From contig CAMAXE010000021.1 in the NCBI GenBank assembly GCA_945862145.1, positions 20,979 to 84,978 on the forward strand: DNA of 64,000 nucleotides. Reading direction: 5' to 3'. Source of the stretch: Klebsiella pneumoniae. Lineage in GTDB: Bacteria > Pseudomonadota > Gammaproteobacteria > Pseudomonadales > UBA5518. Position 1 is the first letter of the stretch. Each line of letters opens with the position of its first letter. A program made the position numbers and the translations under genes. Below the pieces are notes generated by a model. The model did not search any database. It worked only from the letters and a program-made list of their open reading frames with translations, and was not told where the DNA came from. Of the stretch, positions 35,121 through 43,549 are shown in pieces.

Positions 35121-35876
35121 GTGGCCGGCGGCAGGAGCGACCGCCTCGACGCCTACCTGGTCGCAGGGGGCAAGTACCACAACATCGATTTCGCGCGCCT
35201 CGAGTTGTTGAAGCTGCTGGCCGAGCAGCCCAGGCTGCGCGTGGGGGTGGGTTCGGATTATTCCGACATCGAGGCCATCTGCAGCGCCGACTTCATCATC
35301 TCCTACACCTGCGACGTGGTGCCGACGCCGGCGCAGACCGAGCGGCTGCGCGCGGCGGTAGCGGCAGGCAAGAAGTGGTTTGCCCTGCACGGCACCAACT
35401 CGATCCTGCGTTTCCTGGCCGACGGGCGGGTCGACAGCCCGCGCGAGAACGACCCTTTCATGGAGTTGCTCGGCAGCCAGTTCCTCTCGCATCCGCCGAT
35501 CGCGCCGTATCTGGTCGAGCCGAGCGACCCCGAGCACCCGCTGGTGCAGGGCATCGATCCCTTCACGGTGGATGATGAGCTCTACCTCTCAGCCGTGCAC
35601 GGTGAACATCATCTTCTGCTGCATACCCGCTGGACCGGCACGACACCGGTGTTCGTCGATAGCGAGTGGCACGAAGACCTGCCGCGGCCCTGCATGTATC
35701 TGCATCCCTTCGGCGCCGGCGAGGTCTTGTATCTCACGTTGGGGCACTGTCGCGGCAAGTACGACATGCAGCCGCTGATCGAGGAATACCCGGAGGTGGA
35801 GCTCGGCTCCTGGAAAACCCCCGAGTACACCGAGTTGCTGCGCCGCGGCATTCGCTGGGCGATGGGCGCGCTGTAG
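35121..35876 (+). CDS. ThuA-like domain protein (second of two)
   Basis: The 251-residue protein starts at a GTG two bases after the SDR stop. ThuA-like fold blocks are visible: YLVAGGKYHNIDFARLELLKLL, DFIISYTCDVVP, AAVAAGKKWFALHGTNSIL (LHGTN at the nucleophile-elbow site), and AGEVLYLTLGHCRGKYDMQP (the GH block). It is only distantly like the first ThuA-like protein at 18090. Both sit directly beside SDRs, which suggests a conserved partnership. Enzymatic function is unknown. Confidence 0.8.
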   Translation: MAGGRSDRLDAYLVAGGKYHNIDFARLELLKLLAEQPRLRVGVGSDYSDIEAICSADFIISYTCDVVPTPAQTERLRAAVAAGKKWFALHGTNSILRFLADGRVDSPRENDPFMELLGSQFLSHPPIAPYLVEPSDPEHPLVQGIDPFTVDDELYLSAVHGEHHLLLHTRWTGTTPVFVDSEWHEDLPRPCMYLHPFGAGEVLYLTLGHCRGKYDMQPLIEEYPEVELGSWKTPEYTELLRRGIRWAMGAL

Positions 35877-35906
35877 CGGCGGCTGCGGGCGCAAGGGGCA
35901 ACGCGA

Positions 35907-37106
35907 ATGAACCTGGAGTTGAGCGCAGAAGATCTTGCCTTCCGCCAGGACGTGCGCGATTTCCTTCGCGACCATCTCCCGCCGCATCTGGTGGATGCCG
36001 CGCGCCGCACCACCACTGTATTCGTCGATCGCGCGGTAGCACTCGAGTGGCAGGGCATCCTCGCCGCACGTGGTTGGGCGGCGCCGTCCTGGCCGGTGGA
36101 GTGGGGCGGCACCGACTGGACACCAACGCAGCGCTACCTCTTCGCTCTGGAGTGCTTTCGGGCCGGAGCGCCTCGGCTCATCCCGCTTGGGCTCGGCATG
36201 CTCGCGCCCGTGTTGCTTGCCTTTGGTACCGAGGCGCAGAAGCGTCACTACCTCCCGAAAATCCTGAGCGGTGAGCACTACTGGTGCCAAGGCTATTCCG
36301 AGCCCGGCTCCGGTTCCGACCTGGCGAGCCTGCAGCTTAAAGCGGAGCGTCGTACCGATCATTACCTGCTTAACGGCAGCAAGCTCTGGACTACTCACGC
36401 CCACTTTGCCGACCATATTTTTTGCCTCGTGCGCACCGACGCCACTGGCAAGCCGCAGCAGGGCATCAGCTTTCTGCTGGTGCCGCTTGACCTGCCGGGC
36501 ATCGAGATCCGCCCGATCATCACCATGGGCATGAGCCACGAGGTGAATCAGGTTTTCTTCCAGGATGTGCAGGTGCCGCTCGCCAACCTGGTGGGCGAGG
36601 AAGGCAAGGGCTGGACCTGCGCGAAGTACCTGCTCGAGTTCGAGCGCGGCGGCGGCAGCACCGCGGCGCTGCGACAGCACGAGTTGGACGCCGTGAAGCA
36701 TCTGCTGGCCGACATGCGCGCCGTCGATCCCGAACTCGACACCGACCGGCAACTGCGCAAGGCCATCGCGCGTATCGAGATCGACATCAAGGCGCTCGAG
36801 ATGACGGAGTTGCGTGTTCTCGCCACACTCGCGGCGGGCGGCAATCCGGGTCCGGAATCCTCGGCGCTCAAGATCGCCACGGTGGATGTAGAGCAGCGCA
36901 TCCATGAACTCGCCCTGGTGCTGATCGGCGCTCACGCGCTGGTGTTCACCGATGAGATCACCACCATGGCCTCGTCTTCCATGGGTGTTCCCGATCACGC
37001 AGCGCCGTTCCTGGGGCGCTACCTGAACGGCCGTGCCGCCTCGATTTTCGGCGGTTCCCACGAAGTGCAGCTCAACATCATCGCGAAATCCGTGCTCGGA
37101 CTCTGA
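35907..37106 (+). CDS. Acyl-CoA dehydrogenase family protein
   Basis: The 399-residue flavoenzyme has CQGYSEPGSGSDLASLQ and LNGSKLWTTHAHFADHIFCLVRT (the FAD/substrate blocks), and FGGSHEVQLNIIAKSVLGL at the C terminus. At the usual catalytic-base position the region is VFTDEITTMASS, so the base is not obvious by eye. AAGGGG precedes the ATG. It probably introduces a 2,3-double bond into an acyl-CoA. It is followed after 18 bp by a Rieske oxygenase gene. A second homologue lies at 52726. Confidence 0.9.
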   Translation: MNLELSAEDLAFRQDVRDFLRDHLPPHLVDAARRTTTVFVDRAVALEWQGILAARGWAAPSWPVEWGGTDWTPTQRYLFALECFRAGAPRLIPLGLGMLAPVLLAFGTEAQKRHYLPKILSGEHYWCQGYSEPGSGSDLASLQLKAERRTDHYLLNGSKLWTTHAHFADHIFCLVRTDATGKPQQGISFLLVPLDLPGIEIRPIITMGMSHEVNQVFFQDVQVPLANLVGEEGKGWTCAKYLLEFERGGGSTAALRQHELDAVKHLLADMRAVDPELDTDRQLRKAIARIEIDIKALEMTELRVLATLAAGGNPGPESSALKIATVDVEQRIHELALVLIGAHALVFTDEITTMASSSMGVPDHAAPFLGRYLNGRAASIFGGSHEVQLNIIAKSVLGL

Positions 37107-37124
37107 GACGGCGAAGGGGCACAG

Positions 37125-38297
37125 ATGCAGCGCGAACAATTGCTCGAGGAAGCGCGGATACTGATCGATCTGGTCGAGCGCAAAACGACCTCGCTCGCTG
37201 ATTCGGTGATGATGCTCGAGGCTGCGGAGTACGCCGATCCGGGCCTGTTCCAGCGCGAGAGCAGCGAGCTGTTCCGCAACCACGCCCAGTTCGTCGGCCC
37301 GAGTTGCATGCTGCCGGAGCCCGGTGATTTCTACGCCTTCGCCGACACCGGCATCCCCATTCTCGTGGTGCGCCGGCAGGACCGCTCGCTCGCGGCCTTC
37401 GTCAACATCTGCAGCCACCGCGGTGCGCCACTCGGCGAGGGTTGCGGGCATGCGAAAAAGAGCCGCATGTTCTCCTGTCCCTACCACGGCTGGAGCTACG
37501 ACCTCGACGGCAAGCTCATCGGCGTGCCGTTCGGCAACGAGGGATTCGGCGAGTTGGACCGCTCAACGCTGGGCCTGCGCCCGCTCGCCGTGCAGGAGCA
37601 CGATGGCTTTATTTTCGTGATGCCCAACCCGGAGCTCGGCTTTGACGCCGCGCAGCTGCTGGCGGGTATCGGGCCCACCATGAGCGGCTTCGGCATGGCG
37701 CGTTACCACCTGCTTGGCATCAAGCGCGTGGAGACGGCGATCAACTGGAAGCTGAACATGGACACCTTCCACGAGTTCTACCATTTCGAGGCGCTGCATC
37801 CCGAAACCATCGCCACCATGAGCCACAACAACGTCTGTCATTACCGGCAGTACGGACGCAACCACAGCCTGAGCTCGCCGCGCATCGGTATCGAGGCGCT
37901 GCGCGGGCAGGACGAGCAGGACTGGAACATCCGCGACAACATCTCCTTCGTGAACTACATCTTCCCCAACACGGTCATTTTTGTAGTTGGGGATCATTTC
38001 CAGACCTGGCGCGTCTATCCCGTCGACGCCCGCCGCTCGGTGGTCTATCACAGTATGTTCGTGCCCGAGTTGCCGCAGACCGAGTCCGCGCGCGCCGAGC
38101 TCGAGGCCTTCTTCCAGATGATCAACGACGTGGCCGTCCGCGAGGACTACACGCTGGTCGAGAGGATGCAGCTGGCCGTGAACTCGGGGCTCAGCCGTCG
38201 CGTGCACATCGGGCGCAACGAGCCCGGTGTCCAGAACATGCACCGCCAGATCCGCGATCTGCTGGCGCCTGCCGAGGTGCTGCGCCTGCAGCGATGA
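37125..38297 (+). CDS. Rieske non-heme iron oxygenase, alpha subunit (second of three)
   Basis: A 390-residue oxygenase. The Rieske site is CSHRGAPLGEGCG then CPYHGWSYDLDG; the mononuclear iron motif is HEFYHFEALHPE. An N-terminal helix of about 40 residues precedes the core. It stands in line with acyl-CoA dehydrogenase and the 2-oxoacid dehydrogenase genes, suggesting hydroxylation or demethylation of a ring intermediate. No beta subunit is adjacent, which fits the alpha-only class of oxygenases. Confidence 0.9.
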   Translation: MQREQLLEEARILIDLVERKTTSLADSVMMLEAAEYADPGLFQRESSELFRNHAQFVGPSCMLPEPGDFYAFADTGIPILVVRRQDRSLAAFVNICSHRGAPLGEGCGHAKKSRMFSCPYHGWSYDLDGKLIGVPFGNEGFGELDRSTLGLRPLAVQEHDGFIFVMPNPELGFDAAQLLAGIGPTMSGFGMARYHLLGIKRVETAINWKLNMDTFHEFYHFEALHPETIATMSHNNVCHYRQYGRNHSLSSPRIGIEALRGQDEQDWNIRDNISFVNYIFPNTVIFVVGDHFQTWRVYPVDARRSVVYHSMFVPELPQTESARAELEAFFQMINDVAVREDYTLVERMQLAVNSGLSRRVHIGRNEPGVQNMHRQIRDLLAPAEVLRLQR

Positions 38298-38369
38298 GAG
38301 AAATCAGACCCATCCACCGGCGCCGCCTGGCGAGGCGTGCCGGCCAACCGCCGACCGGGAGATAACGCG

Positions 38370-39338
38370 ATGTCATTGAACCGAGAGCAACTGCTGCGCG
38401 CCTACCGCCAGATGTGCACCATCCGCGTCTTTGAGGACCGGGCCCATGCGGAGATCATGAACGGCCAGATCGCCGGCTTCACGCACCTCTACGCGGGGCA
38501 GGAGGCCAACGCGGTCGGGGTGTGCGAACACCTGGGTGTCGGCGACACCATCATCAGCACCCACCGCGGCCACGGCCACTGCATCGCCAAGGGCGCCGAT
38601 GTGATCGGCATGATGAAGGAGCTCTGGGGCTCCTCCGAGGGCTTGTGCAAGGGCAAGGGCGGCAGCATGCACATCGCCGATATCGACCAGGGCATCCTGG
38701 GCGCCAACGGCATCGTGGCCGGCGGCCCGCCGATATCGGTGGGCGCGGCGCTGGCGGCGAAAATCCGTGGCCTTGACAGCGTCGCCGTCTCCTTCAGTGG
38801 GGATGGCTCGGTGAACCAAGGCACCTGTTTCGAGGCCATGAACCTTGCGGTAGTGCTCAAGGTGCCGGCGATCTTCGTCATCGAGAACAACTACTACTCC
38901 GAGCACACCAGCATCAACTACGCGGTGGGCTGCAAGGATTTGAAGGCGCGCACCGAGGCTTTCGGCTTCCCGGTGTTCGTTGCCGACGGTTCGGATTTCT
39001 TCGCGGTGTACGAGGCCGCAGGCAAAGCGATCGCCCACGCCCGCGCCGGCAACGGACCGGCCGGTGTGTTCTGCGAGATGGGCCGTTTCCACGGCCACTT
39101 CGTCGGCGACCCTGAGGGTTATCGCGGCCCCGGTGAGGTAAAGCGCCTGCGACAGGACTTCTGCTGCCTGAAGAAATTCCGTGCCCGGATGGAGCAGACC
39201 GGCGAGCTCGCAGTCGCGGAACTCGATGACATCGATGCCGCGGTGAATGCCCTGATCGACGAGGCGGTGCTTGCCGCGCGCGCCGCCCGGCGGCCGGTTG
39301 CGGCCGAGGTCGCCACCGACGTCTACGTGAACTACTAG
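38370..39338 (+). CDS. 2-oxoacid dehydrogenase E1 component, alpha subunit (ThDP-dependent)
   Basis: The 322-residue E1 alpha is of the acetoin/branched-chain/pyruvate dehydrogenase type. The ThDP motif is GDGSVNQGTCFEAMNLAVVLKVPAIFVIENN. THRGHGHCIAKGADVIGMM and KGGSMHIAD match acetoin dehydrogenase E1 alpha. The ATG at 38370 has GGGAGA upstream. It makes a complete E1-E2 unit with the two genes after it. The substrate may be acetoin or a branched 2-oxoacid produced by the pathway. Confidence 0.9.
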   Translation: MSLNREQLLRAYRQMCTIRVFEDRAHAEIMNGQIAGFTHLYAGQEANAVGVCEHLGVGDTIISTHRGHGHCIAKGADVIGMMKELWGSSEGLCKGKGGSMHIADIDQGILGANGIVAGGPPISVGAALAAKIRGLDSVAVSFSGDGSVNQGTCFEAMNLAVVLKVPAIFVIENNYYSEHTSINYAVGCKDLKARTEAFGFPVFVADGSDFFAVYEAAGKAIAHARAGNGPAGVFCEMGRFHGHFVGDPEGYRGPGEVKRLRQDFCCLKKFRARMEQTGELAVAELDDIDAAVNALIDEAVLAARAARRPVAAEVATDVYVNY

Positions 39339-39350
39339 GAGCCCGCCACC

Positions 39351-40358
39351 ATGCCCAAGAAAACCATGCGAGATGCGATTAACGAGGCCCTGCACCAGGC
39401 CATGGCCGCCGATGAGCGGGTGTTCGTGATCGGCGAGGACGTTGCCGGCGGCAACGGCAGCGACGGCAGGATCGGTTGCGCGGGCGGTGTATTCGGTGTC
39501 ACCACGGGGCTCTACGAGAAATTCGGCCCGCTGCGCTGCATCGACACCCCGATCTCGGAGTCCGCGATCGTGGGTGCTGCGGCCGGCGCGGCGCTGGTCG
39601 GCCTGCGACCGGTGGCGGAGATCATGTTCGCCGACTTCATCGGCGTGTGCATGGACCAGATCGTCAATCAGATCGGCAAGTTCCGCTACATGTTCGGCGG
39701 CAAGAGCAAGTGCCCGCTGGTTATCCGCTTCACCACCGGTGGCGGGTTCAGCGCCGCAGCCCAGCACTCGCAATCGATGTACCAGGTGATGACGGCATTC
39801 CCGGGTCTCAAGGTCGTGGTGCCCTCCAATGCCTACGACGCCAAGGGGCTGCTGCTGGCGGCCATCGCCGACGACGATCCGGTGCTGTTCTTCGAGCCCA
39901 AGGCGCTCTACCAGGTGGCCTGCGAGGTGCCCGACGAGTACTACACCATCCCGCTCGGCCAGGCGGCGATGCCGCGCGAGGGCGATGACGTCACGGTGGT
40001 GGCCTTCGGCCAGATGGTGGGGCGTGCCGCGCAGGCCATCGACGAACTCGAGGCGGAGCTGGGCATCACCTGCGATCTGATCGATCCGCGCTCGACCTCT
40101 CCGCTCGACGAGGAGACGATTCTCGAGAGCGTGCGCGCCACCGGCCGCCTCGTGGTGGTTGACGAATCCCCGCCCCGCTGCGGCCTCACGGCAGACGTGG
40201 CGGCGATGGCCGCCGAGCGGGTGTTCCACTCGCTGAAAGCCCCCGTGAAACAGGTGTGCGCGCCGCACAGCCCGGTGCCTTTTTCGCCCGAGCTGGAGGC
40301 CGCCTATCTGCCCTCGGTCGAGCGCATCAAGGCCGCCATCCGGGAGACCGCTGCATGA
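39351..40358 (+). CDS. 2-oxoacid dehydrogenase E1 component, beta subunit
   Basis: The 335-residue E1 beta has the Glu of FVIGEDVAGGNG (which contacts the ThDP aminopyrimidine ring), DTPISESAIVGAAAGAALVGLRPVAEIMFADF, and PVKQVCAPHSPVPFSPELEAAYLPS. It follows E1 alpha by 12 bp and overlaps the E2 start by ATGA. The long insert GGNGSDGRIGCAGGVFGVTTG matches acetoin-dehydrogenase-like beta subunits. Confidence 0.9.
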   Translation: MPKKTMRDAINEALHQAMAADERVFVIGEDVAGGNGSDGRIGCAGGVFGVTTGLYEKFGPLRCIDTPISESAIVGAAAGAALVGLRPVAEIMFADFIGVCMDQIVNQIGKFRYMFGGKSKCPLVIRFTTGGGFSAAAQHSQSMYQVMTAFPGLKVVVPSNAYDAKGLLLAAIADDDPVLFFEPKALYQVACEVPDEYYTIPLGQAAMPREGDDVTVVAFGQMVGRAAQAIDELEAELGITCDLIDPRSTSPLDEETILESVRATGRLVVVDESPPRCGLTADVAAMAAERVFHSLKAPVKQVCAPHSPVPFSPELEAAYLPSVERIKAAIRETAA

Positions 40359-41569
40359 GCCGCATCCAGCCGGTGGCCATGCCCAAGATGGGCATCGAGA
40401 TGATCGAGGGCACGATAGCGGGCTGGCGTAAACAGCCCGGGGATGTGCTCGCGCAGGGCGATGAGGTGGTCGAGATCGAATCCGACAAGATCATCAACGT
40501 CTGGGAGTCGCCGGTAGCCGGCGTGCTGCGCCGCCAGTTGGCCGCCGACGGCGATGTGCTCAAGGTGGGTGCGCTGATCGGCGTGATCGCTGGCGCCGAG
40601 GTGTCTGAGGCTGATATCGATGCGTTCATCGCCGGTTTTGTGGGGCCGTCGGCTGCGCCTGCCGCCGCCGCCGCTCCCGTGGCGGCACCTGCGCCGGTAG
40701 TCGCTCGCGCAGCGCCCGAGAGTGGAGGTGGCGACGACGCCGGACGGCGAGTGAGCCCGGTGGTGCGCCGTCTCGCCGAGGAACTCGGCGTGGATCTCGA
40801 TACCGTGCAGGGAAGCGGCCGCAACGGACGCATCACCACCGAGGATGTCGAGCGTACGGCGAGTGCCGGTGGTGCCGCTGCGAGTTCGCCGGGCCTGGAT
40901 ACCGGGTATCAGGTGATCGCGCTCTCGCCCACGCGCCGCACCATCGGCAAGCGCCTCTCCGAGGCCAAGCAGCAGATTCCGCATTTCTATCTCGAAACCG
41001 AGTACGCCATCGACGGCCTGCTGGCGCACCGCGAGCGCCTGAACGCAGCCGGCGGTAGCCGCGTCTCGGTAAACGATCTGGTGGTCTGGTGCGTGGCGCG
41101 GGCGTTGCTGCGTGAGCCGCGCGTGAACATTAATTTCGTCGATGGCGAGATCCACCAATTTGCTCACGCCCACGTGGCAGTGGCGATTGCCACCGACGAG
41201 GGCCTGTATGCGGCGACCATCCGCAACGCCGACACGCTCGCTCCGGCGGGTATCGCCGAGGCGGGTGCGGCGCTAGCCGATCGTGCGCGGCGTGGCGCAC
41301 TGCGGCAGGAGGACATCACCGGCGGCAGCTTCACCGTGTCCAATCTGGGCATGTTCGGCGTCAGCCGTTTCGTGGCGATCATCAATCCGCCGATGGGCGC
41401 GATATTGGCTCTCGGCAAAGCCGAAGCGCGCCCCGTGGTGCGCGAGGGTCAGGTCGCGATCGCCACGATCCTGAGCGCGACGCTCTCCTGTGATCACCGG
41501 GTGATCGACGGCGCGGTGGGTGCGCAATTCCTGAAGGCGTTGGGCGAGGAGATCGCGGCGCTCGCCTGA
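40355..41569 (+). CDS. 2-oxoacid dehydrogenase E2 component (dihydrolipoyl acyltransferase)
   Basis: The 404-residue E2 starts at the ATG overlapping the E1 beta stop. One lipoyl domain (Lys45 in IESDKIINV), a Pro/Ala linker, a subunit-binding domain (SPVVRRLAEELGVDLDTVQGSGRNGRITTED), and an acyltransferase domain ending SCDHRVIDGAVG are seen. It has no E3 gene beside it, so it must share the general dihydrolipoamide dehydrogenase. A longer in-frame upstream start is rejected because it lies inside E1 beta. Confidence 0.92.
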   Translation: MSRIQPVAMPKMGIEMIEGTIAGWRKQPGDVLAQGDEVVEIESDKIINVWESPVAGVLRRQLAADGDVLKVGALIGVIAGAEVSEADIDAFIAGFVGPSAAPAAAAAPVAAPAPVVARAAPESGGGDDAGRRVSPVVRRLAEELGVDLDTVQGSGRNGRITTEDVERTASAGGAAASSPGLDTGYQVIALSPTRRTIGKRLSEAKQQIPHFYLETEYAIDGLLAHRERLNAAGGSRVSVNDLVVWCVARALLREPRVNINFVDGEIHQFAHAHVAVAIATDEGLYAATIRNADTLAPAGIAEAGAALADRARRGALRQEDITGGSFTVSNLGMFGVSRFVAIINPPMGAILALGKAEARPVVREGQVAIATILSATLSCDHRVIDGAVGAQFLKALGEEIAALA

Positions 41570-41588
41570 GCACGCGGCGCAGACTGCC

Positions 41589-41862
41589 ATGAGCAAAACG
41601 CAGGACCACGAGATCGTCTCGATCTACCCCTTCACCGAGGCCGAGATTGATGCCCTGATGGCGGCCGCCCTCGAGTGCGTGCTGATGTGGAGCACCCGCG
41701 ACGGCTGGCCGGTGGGCGTGATCCACGCCTTTGTCTGGCACGAGGGGCGCCAACCGCCATCTGGCCGGTACGATCGAGGAGTCCGAACTGGGAGAGCGCC
41801 AGAGTGGCGACCTCGAGCGCATGAACGAGGAGCGGCGCCTGCGCGGCCTTGCGCCGCGCTGA
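41589..41862 (+). pseudogene. PNPOx-like protein gene with internal deletion/frame change
   Basis: The first 54 codons read as a pyridoxamine-5'-phosphate-oxidase-like opening (EIVSIYPFTEAEIDALM, then ECVLMWSTRDGWPVGVIHAFVWHEG). At about 41750 the frame becomes low-complexity Arg/Pro/Ala. In the next frame a sensible C terminus appears (AGTIEESELGERQSGDLERM and on to LRGLAPR, stop 41860-41862). About 90 residues is too short for the family, so a central part of a gene, or the joint of two genes, was lost. It follows E2 after 19 bp. Confidence 0.55.
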
Positions 41863-41896
41863 TTCCACCCACTGCCGCCGCCCCGGCCGCAGTGCT

Positions 41897-41942
41897 CCTA
41901 GGCTGCGGGTTTCCGCATACCTAGGCTGCGGGTTCCCGCAGA
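41897..41942 (-). repeat. 23-bp tandem duplication containing a stop codon
   Basis: Two near-identical 23-bp copies (41897-41919 and 41920-41942) differ at only three positions. The right-hand copy contains the C-terminal codons LREPAA and the TAG stop of the convergent acyl-CoA ligase; the left copy duplicates them after the stop. It is a recent slippage-type duplication at the 3' end of the gene. Confidence 0.8.
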
Positions 41943-43540
41943 CGAAGCCGCAGCTGGTCCTTGCGGATCTTGCCGCTCGGCGTGCGCGGGAATTCCGTGA
42001 CCAGCACCACGCGCTCGGGAAATTTCTGCCGCGCCATGCCCGCCGCATTGCAGAAGGCCGCGATGGATTCCACGCTGGGTGCCGCGGTACTTTCGTGCAG
42101 GATCAGGTAAGCGCATACGCTCTCACCAAGGCGCTGGTGCGGCATCGCAACCACGGCGGCCTCGCGGATGTCCGGGTGGCTGTGCAGCACATCCTCGATG
42201 TCCTTGGCGCTCAGGTTTTCGCCGCCGCGGATGATGATGTCTTTCTTGCGATCGGTGATCTGGATCGCGCCCTCGGGTGTCAGGTGCCCGATATCGCCGG
42301 TGAGAAAAAAACCGTCTGCGGTGTGGGCTTCGGCGTTCTGCTGCGGGTCGGCGTAGCCGAGGAACATCCCCGGACCACGTGCCGCGACCTCGCCATCAGT
42401 GCCCGGCGGCACTTCTTGGCCCTCGTTGTCGAGGATGCGCAGCTCGTAGTACCAGGGATGGCCGTCGGTGGTAGCGGCGAGCTCTGCGTCCTCGAGCCAG
42501 CCCAGCGTGATGATCGGCGCCTCGGTGCTCCCGTAGACGCGCATCGTGCGGCAGCCGGGCATGACGCGGTAGGCGCGTCGTACCAGTTGCGGCGGTACCG
42601 CGGCGCCACCGCAGGAGAACTGCCGCATGGTCGGGAGCGTCTCGCCGCGGCGCTCGGCGGCGTCCAGCAGTTCCTGCAGAAAAGGCGTGGCGCCCACGGT
42701 GAGCGAGCCACCCACTCGCTTGATGAGATCGATGGCGGCATCGGCGTCCCAGCGCTCCATGAATGCCGTTTTGGCTGCGCTGGCGAAGGGCATGTTGATG
42801 CCGCTGCCGTAGCCGGTGATGTGGGTGACGGGGGAGGGCATGACCATCACGTCGTCGGGGCCGATGTTCGCGTGCTCGATGCTGTTGTCGTTGATGCGAC
42901 GCAGCGTGTTGTGGCTGTGGAGCACGGCCTTGGGGAAACCCGTGGTGCCCGAGGTGTACAGACGGCACTTCAGAGCATTCGGATCCACGGCGGGCAGCGT
43001 GGCGGGATCGGCCGGCGCTGCGGCGGTGATCTCCTCGTAGCGCAGGGTGCCGGCAATAGCGCCTGCAGCACGCACCGTGACGATATGCGCGAGCTCCGGG
43101 AGTTCGGGCTGCAGAGCGAGCAGCATGGCGGCGTAGTCGATCGAGCGGAAACGGTCCGGGATAAAGATGAGCCGCGAGCGCGCATCGCCCAGGATAAAGC
43201 GCAGTTCCCGGTCGCGGTAGATCGGCACGATGGGGTTCACCACCAGCCCGAGTGCCGCGGCCGCGATATCGATCGCCGCGGCCTCCGGCCAGTTCGGGAG
43301 CTGGAAGCTGATCACCTCTCCGGCGCGCAGCCCGAGCGATTGCAGCGCAGTGATCAGGCGCCGGGCCGCGAGCGCGATCTGGCCGAAGCTCACATCGGGC
43401 TCGTTCTCCATGTAGAAGGCGACGGCATCGGGGTGCTCGGCGGCCTTTTTCCAGGCCTCGCGGGCGATGGTGGTGTTGCGCCAGGCCGCGCTGTCGCGGG
43501 CGCAGCGTTCCGGGGTGAGCAGCGTGCCGGTCGGATTCAA
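41921..43540 (-). CDS. AMP-dependent acyl-CoA synthetase/ligase
   Basis: The 539-residue ANL-superfamily enzyme activates a carboxylic acid to its CoA thioester through an acyl-AMP. The P-loop-like A3 motif is LYTSGTTGFPKAVLHSHN; others are VYGSTEAPIITLG, FFLTGDIGHL, ITDRKKDIIIRGGENL, and FPRTPSGKIRKDQL with the catalytic Lys. A TTG start at 43540 is proposed: it has GAGG upstream and lies nine bases after the stop of the Rieske gene. Style is cyclohexanecarboxylate- or benzoate-like-CoA ligase. A tandem duplication overlaps the stop. Confidence 0.9.
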   Translation of the reverse strand: MNPTGTLLTPERCARDSAAWRNTTIAREAWKKAAEHPDAVAFYMENEPDVSFGQIALAARRLITALQSLGLRAGEVISFQLPNWPEAAAIDIAAAALGLVVNPIVPIYRDRELRFILGDARSRLIFIPDRFRSIDYAAMLLALQPELPELAHIVTVRAAGAIAGTLRYEEITAAAPADPATLPAVDPNALKCRLYTSGTTGFPKAVLHSHNTLRRINDNSIEHANIGPDDVMVMPSPVTHITGYGSGINMPFASAAKTAFMERWDADAAIDLIKRVGGSLTVGATPFLQELLDAAERRGETLPTMRQFSCGGAAVPPQLVRRAYRVMPGCRTMRVYGSTEAPIITLGWLEDAELAATTDGHPWYYELRILDNEGQEVPPGTDGEVAARGPGMFLGYADPQQNAEAHTADGFFLTGDIGHLTPEGAIQITDRKKDIIIRGGENLSAKDIEDVLHSHPDIREAAVVAMPHQRLGESVCAYLILHESTAAPSVESIAAFCNAAGMARQKFPERVVLVTEFPRTPSGKIRKDQLRLRLREPAA

Positions 43541-43549
43541 GCGGGTGCC

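Noticed and set aside
38373..40268. 631-codon minus-strand frame over E1 alpha/E1 beta
   Set aside because: His/Arg/Gly-rich composition, antisense to well-conserved enzymes.
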